From Thermovibrio sp. (GTDB taxonomy: Bacteria; Aquificota; Desulfurobacteriia; Desulfurobacteriales; Desulfurobacteriaceae), in NCBI GenBank assembly GCA_003978105.1, contig QOAO01000003.1, positions 1 to 35,715 of the forward strand: a DNA stretch of 35,715 bases, given 5' to 3'. Position 1 is the stretch's first letter. The number at the start of each line of letters is the position of its first letter. Both the position numbers and the translations under genes were made by a program. Below, piece by piece: positions 32,813 through 35,715 of this stretch. The notes under the pieces were generated by a model that was not told the DNA's origin, did not search any database, and saw only the letters and a list, made by a program, of their open reading frames with translations.

Positions 32813-33994
32813 ATGGAGAGAGAAAGAGCCGATTTGATTTTAAATATGGGTCCTCAGCATCCCTCAACCCATGGCGTTCTAAGACTGGTACTGGAGCTAA
32901 AGGGTGAAAGGATAGTTAACTCCGATACTATTATTGGTTACGTTCACAGGGGAGTCGAAAAGCTTGCAGAGACGAGGAAGTACATGCAGATACTTCCCGT
33001 CTTTGATAGAGTGGATTACGTATCGGCAAACACAAACGAGTTGGGCTTTGTACTGGCAGTTGAGAAGCTCTTGGGTATTGAGGACAAAATTCCAGAGAGA
33101 GCTCAGTTTTTAAGGGTAATAATGGCCGAGCTTACACGTATATCCTCCCACCTCATATGGCTTGGAACCCATGCATTAGAGCTCGGAGCAATGAGCGTTT
33201 TCCTCTATGCCTTTAGGGAGAGGGAGAAAGTTTTAGACCTCTTTGAGGAGATTGCGGGAGGAAGGCTTCATACCGGATACATGAGAATAGGTGGTGTTGC
33301 TGCAGATACGACTCCAAAGTTTCTCGAGGAGCTTGAGGAGTTCTTGGAGCTCTTTCCTAAAAAGATTGATGAGTACGAGGATTTACTGACTGAAAACAGA
33401 GTATGGCTCTCAAGAACCAAGGGAGTCGGAGTAATAGACAGGAAAACTGCTGTTAACTGGGGAATTACAGGTCCGACGTTGAGGGCTACCGGCTGTGATT
33501 ACGATGTGAGGAAGTACTACCCTTACTGCGTTTACGATAGGATTGATTTTGAGGTTCCCGTTTACACTCAAGGGGACGTTTACGCCCGTTACAGGGTGAG
33601 AATGGAGGAAATGAGAGAATCTGTAAAAATCATAAGGCAGTGTTTGGAGATGATGCCAGAAGGTCCCGTTCAGATAGAGGATACGACTATCATTCTTCCT
33701 CCAAAGGAAGAGGTCTACAACACAATGGTGGGGCTGATTCAACAGTTTGAGCTTGTGATTCACGGAATTACTCCCCCTAAAGGCGAGGTTTATGCAGCGG
33801 TTGAGGGCCCAAGAGGGGAGCTTGGTTACTACATAGTTAGTGATGGAACGAACAAACCTTACAGGTTGAGAATCAGGCCACCTTCACTGATAAACATAGC
33901 AATTCTTCCACAGCTCCTTAAAAACCACTACGTTGCAGATGTTATATCGATAATAGGAAGCCTTGACCCTCTTATGGGAGAAGTTGACAGATGA
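32813..33994 (+). CDS. nuoD: NADH-quinone oxidoreductase subunit D
   Basis: NuoD (49-kDa subunit) forms the quinone-binding cavity. The roughly 393-residue protein shows LNMGPQHPSTHGVLRLVLEL, IGYVHRGVEKLAE, DRVDYVSANTNELGFVLAVEKL, ELTRISSHLIWLG, GGRLHTGYMRIGGVA and GELGYYIVSDGTNKPYRLRIRPPS. The start is ATG 32813, six bases from GGGAG; TTG 32810 is an alternative. It overlaps nuoE by four bases. Confidence 0.97.
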   Translation: MERERADLILNMGPQHPSTHGVLRLVLELKGERIVNSDTIIGYVHRGVEKLAETRKYMQILPVFDRVDYVSANTNELGFVLAVEKLLGIEDKIPERAQFLRVIMAELTRISSHLIWLGTHALELGAMSVFLYAFREREKVLDLFEEIAGGRLHTGYMRIGGVAADTTPKFLEELEEFLELFPKKIDEYEDLLTENRVWLSRTKGVGVIDRKTAVNWGITGPTLRATGCDYDVRKYYPYCVYDRIDFEVPVYTQGDVYARYRVRMEEMRESVKIIRQCLEMMPEGPVQIEDTTIILPPKEEVYNTMVGLIQQFELVIHGITPPKGEVYAAVEGPRGELGYYIVSDGTNKPYRLRIRPPSLINIAILPQLLKNHYVADVISIIGSLDPLMGEVDR

Positions 33995-34491
33995 CAATTG
34001 AAGAGTTTAGAAGGGAAATAAGGAATTTGAAGGAAAAGGGAATTTATCCCTCGAATAAGTCCTATATGTTACCCTCACTCTGGATTGCCGAAAAGAACTT
34101 TCCAGTGATTACAAAGGAGGTAATGAGAGTTATATCCGAGGAGCTCTCAGTACCTTTGGTTGAGGTTGAGGAGGCTGCTACCTTTTACGCCATGTACCAC
34201 ACAAGGCCCAAAGGTAAGTACGTAATTAGAGTTTGTACAAACCTCTCCTGCATGTTGAACGGAGGGGAAGAGATACTCAAGGAGATTTGTAACATTTTAA
34301 AGGTAAGACCTGGAGAAACTACTCCAGACGGCCTCTTTACTGTTGAGGAGTACGAGTGTATGGGGCTCTGTGATGGAGCTCCTGCAGTAACGGTAAACGA
34401 GGATAGATACCTAAAGGTTAAACCATCAGACTTACCAGAAATTTTGAAAAATTACGGCTGGAAGGGAGAGAATGAAAAGACTTCTCCTTAG
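33991..34491 (+). CDS. nuoE: NADH-quinone oxidoreductase subunit E (2Fe-2S)
   Basis: NuoE carries the 2Fe-2S cluster N1a beside NuoF in the NADH-oxidising tip. The 166-residue thioredoxin-fold protein has VEEAATFYAMYHTRPKGKYVIRVCTNLSCMLNGGEEI and VEEYECMGLCDGAPAVTVNEDRY, which supply the four cluster cysteines. Its 3' end overlaps nuoF by 20 bases. Presence of nuoE and nuoF shows an NADH-dependent (or related) input module rather than a truncated ferredoxin-dependent complex. Confidence 0.96.
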   Translation: MTIEEFRREIRNLKEKGIYPSNKSYMLPSLWIAEKNFPVITKEVMRVISEELSVPLVEVEEAATFYAMYHTRPKGKYVIRVCTNLSCMLNGGEEILKEICNILKVRPGETTPDGLFTVEEYECMGLCDGAPAVTVNEDRYLKVKPSDLPEILKNYGWKGENEKTSP

Positions 34492-35715
34492 GAATATAGA
34501 CAGGGAAAATTCCAATTCGATAGAGACCTATCTTTCCAACGGCGGATATCTGTCCTTGCGAAAGGCTCTAAGGGAAATGTCACCTGGTGATGTTATTGAA
34601 GAAGTTAAGAGGAGCGGTTTGAGGGGAAGAGGGGGAGCAGGTTTCCCCACCGGGATGAAATGGGAGTTTGCAGCTGCAGATATTAAAGAACCGAAGTTCT
34701 TCGTCTGTAACGCTGATGAGGGGGAGCCGTGTACATTTAAGGACAGGTTAATCATTGAGAAGGACCCCCATGCTCTCATAGAGGGAATGCTCATAGGTGC
34801 CTATGCAACGGGATGTCGTTACGGTTACATCTACCTGAGAGGAGAGTATCCAGTAGGTAGGAAAATTCTCGAAAGGGCAATTGGAGAGGCCTACGATAAG
34901 GGCTTTTTAGGTGAGAATATATTGGGAACAGAGTTCTCATTTGACCTTTACATCCACAGTGGAGCTGGAGCTTACATTTGCGGTGAAGAAACGGCTCTCA
35001 TTAACTCCCTGGAGGGAAGGAGAGGGGAGCCGAGGATAAAACCCCCCTTTCCAGTTAATGCAGGGTACCTTTGGAAACCTACCGTGGTCAACAACGTAGA
35101 GACCCTTGCCAACATTCCACTCATAATTGAAAGGGGAGGAGACTGGTACGCATCCATTGGCTCTCCAGACTGTCCGGGTCCCAAGCTCTATCCTGTAAGT
35201 GGTAAGGTTAAGAGGCCCGGAGTTTACGAGCTTCCGATGGGAACTCCTCTTTCAGAGATAATCTACGAACACGCTGGTGGAATAGTAGGAGACAGAAAAC
35301 TGAAGGCAGTCTTTCCGGGAGGTGCATCGAGCTCCGTTTTAACCTCTGAAGAGATAGATGTCCCTATGGACTTTCCTTCACTGGCTAAGGCTGGTACAAT
35401 GCTCGGCTCCGGTGCTGTTATGGTTTTAGACGAAACGGACTGTATAGTAAAGGCTTCTTTAAGGCTCATAAAGTTCTTCAGACACGAATCGTGCGGTAAG
35501 TGTACTCCCTGCAGGGAAGGGACAGACTGGCTCGTTAGAATTGTAAGTAGAATAGAGGAAGGTTTGGGAAGTGAGGACGACCTTGATACCATCTTGGACA
35601 TTTCGTCGGTTATGGAGAACTCCTTCTGTGGTCTTGGAATGGCAGCCCACAATCCCGTTGCTTCCTCTGTCAGGAAGTTTAGGGATGAATTTTTAAAGCA
35701 CATTAAACTTGGAAG
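34472..35715 (+). CDS. nuoF: NADH-quinone oxidoreductase subunit F, 3' truncated by window end
   Basis: ATG 34472, behind GGGAGAG, opens a frame that runs off the window without a stop (about 414 codons, nearly full length for NuoF). NuoF binds NADH, FMN and cluster N3. The sequence shows the NADH-site glycine-rich RGRGGAGFPTGMKW, the FMN-site CNADEGEPCTFKDR, GAGAYICGEETALINSLEG, LANIPLI and the 4Fe-4S cysteines in ESCGKCTPCREG plus Cys in NSFCGLG. The remaining C-terminus and any further nuo genes lie outside the window. Confidence 0.96.
   Translation, partial: MKRLLLRNIDRENSNSIETYLSNGGYLSLRKALREMSPGDVIEEVKRSGLRGRGGAGFPTGMKWEFAAADIKEPKFFVCNADEGEPCTFKDRLIIEKDPHALIEGMLIGAYATGCRYGYIYLRGEYPVGRKILERAIGEAYDKGFLGENILGTEFSFDLYIHSGAGAYICGEETALINSLEGRRGEPRIKPPFPVNAGYLWKPTVVNNVETLANIPLIIERGGDWYASIGSPDCPGPKLYPVSGKVKRPGVYELPMGTPLSEIIYEHAGGIVGDRKLKAVFPGGASSSVLTSEEIDVPMDFPSLAKAGTMLGSGAVMVLDETDCIVKASLRLIKFFRHESCGKCTPCREGTDWLVRIVSRIEEGLGSEDDLDTILDISSVMENSFCGLGMAAHNPVASSVRKFRDEFLKHIKLG

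Noticed and set aside
1..35715. Mobile element, prophage, tRNA or rRNA content
   Set aside because: No transposase, integrase, phage gene, cloverleaf or rRNA-like sequence was found; almost all bases are in housekeeping or respiratory operons.

Overview
The window looks like a chromosomal segment of a thermophilic, anaerobic, chemolithotrophic bacterium. Dense overlapping operons, AGG/AGA-rich arginine codons, frequent TTG/GTG starts with strong GGAGG ribosome binding sites, a Nuo operon, Moco/molybdate genes, very many c-type haems and a UGA-encoded selenoprotein all fit an Aquificota lineage such as Desulfurobacteriaceae. That placement is inference from gene style, not a database match. 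I see no phage, IS element, CRISPR array, tRNA or rRNA, and no gene-free stretch longer than about 210 bases.

Layout. (1) 1-3995: the end of a PilZ-domain gene, a PAS/GGDEF/EAL cyclic-di-GMP protein with degenerate GGDEF and intact EAL, a NifX-like protein on the minus strand and an O-methyltransferase. (2) 4003-9692: a molybdenum operon led by a molybdenum-cofactor riboswitch with a built-in terminator, then modA-modB-modD-modC, a MoeA-like molybdopterin-binding protein with a Cys-rich tail, and moeA. (3) 9790-18913: a nine-gene electron-transfer operon: outer-membrane beta-barrel, 7-haem lipoprotein, 7-haem periplasmic cytochrome, membrane-anchored cytochrome with 6 canonical and 2 unusual haem motifs, di-haem cytochrome b, 3-haem cytochrome, NHL-type beta-propeller, a 24-haem cytochrome built of repeated four-haem modules, and a 49-residue NapE-like membrane peptide. 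(4) 18930-23049, minus strand: purS-purQ-kdsB-pyrG-murB. (5) 23102-27515, plus strand: CPBP protease, lspA, dnaG, rpoD. (6) 27481-30790: a pseudouridine synthase (minus), an AhpC-type peroxiredoxin with selenocysteine at the peroxidatic position (plus), then a polysaccharide deacetylase and a Bax-like glucosaminidase (minus). (7) 30867-35715: fumarase beta subunit and nuoA-B-C-D-E-F, cut by the window end.

How it fits together. The molybdenum operon imports molybdate and inserts it into molybdopterin; its riboswitch should turn it off when Moco is abundant. The next operon looks like a complete quinol-to-cell-surface electron route: cytochrome b plus membrane-anchored cytochrome would oxidise menaquinol, soluble multihaem cytochromes would cross the periplasm, and the beta-barrel with the 7-haem lipoprotein could form an outer-membrane conduit to the 24-haem protein. 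No catalytic terminal reductase is encoded in the window, so the acceptor is unknown. The two most notable observations are this cytochrome operon (47 CXXCH motifs plus CX3CH and CX5CH) and the selenocysteine AhpC, whose UGA is followed by a perfect SECIS-like hairpin and which would normally be mis-annotated as two fragments.
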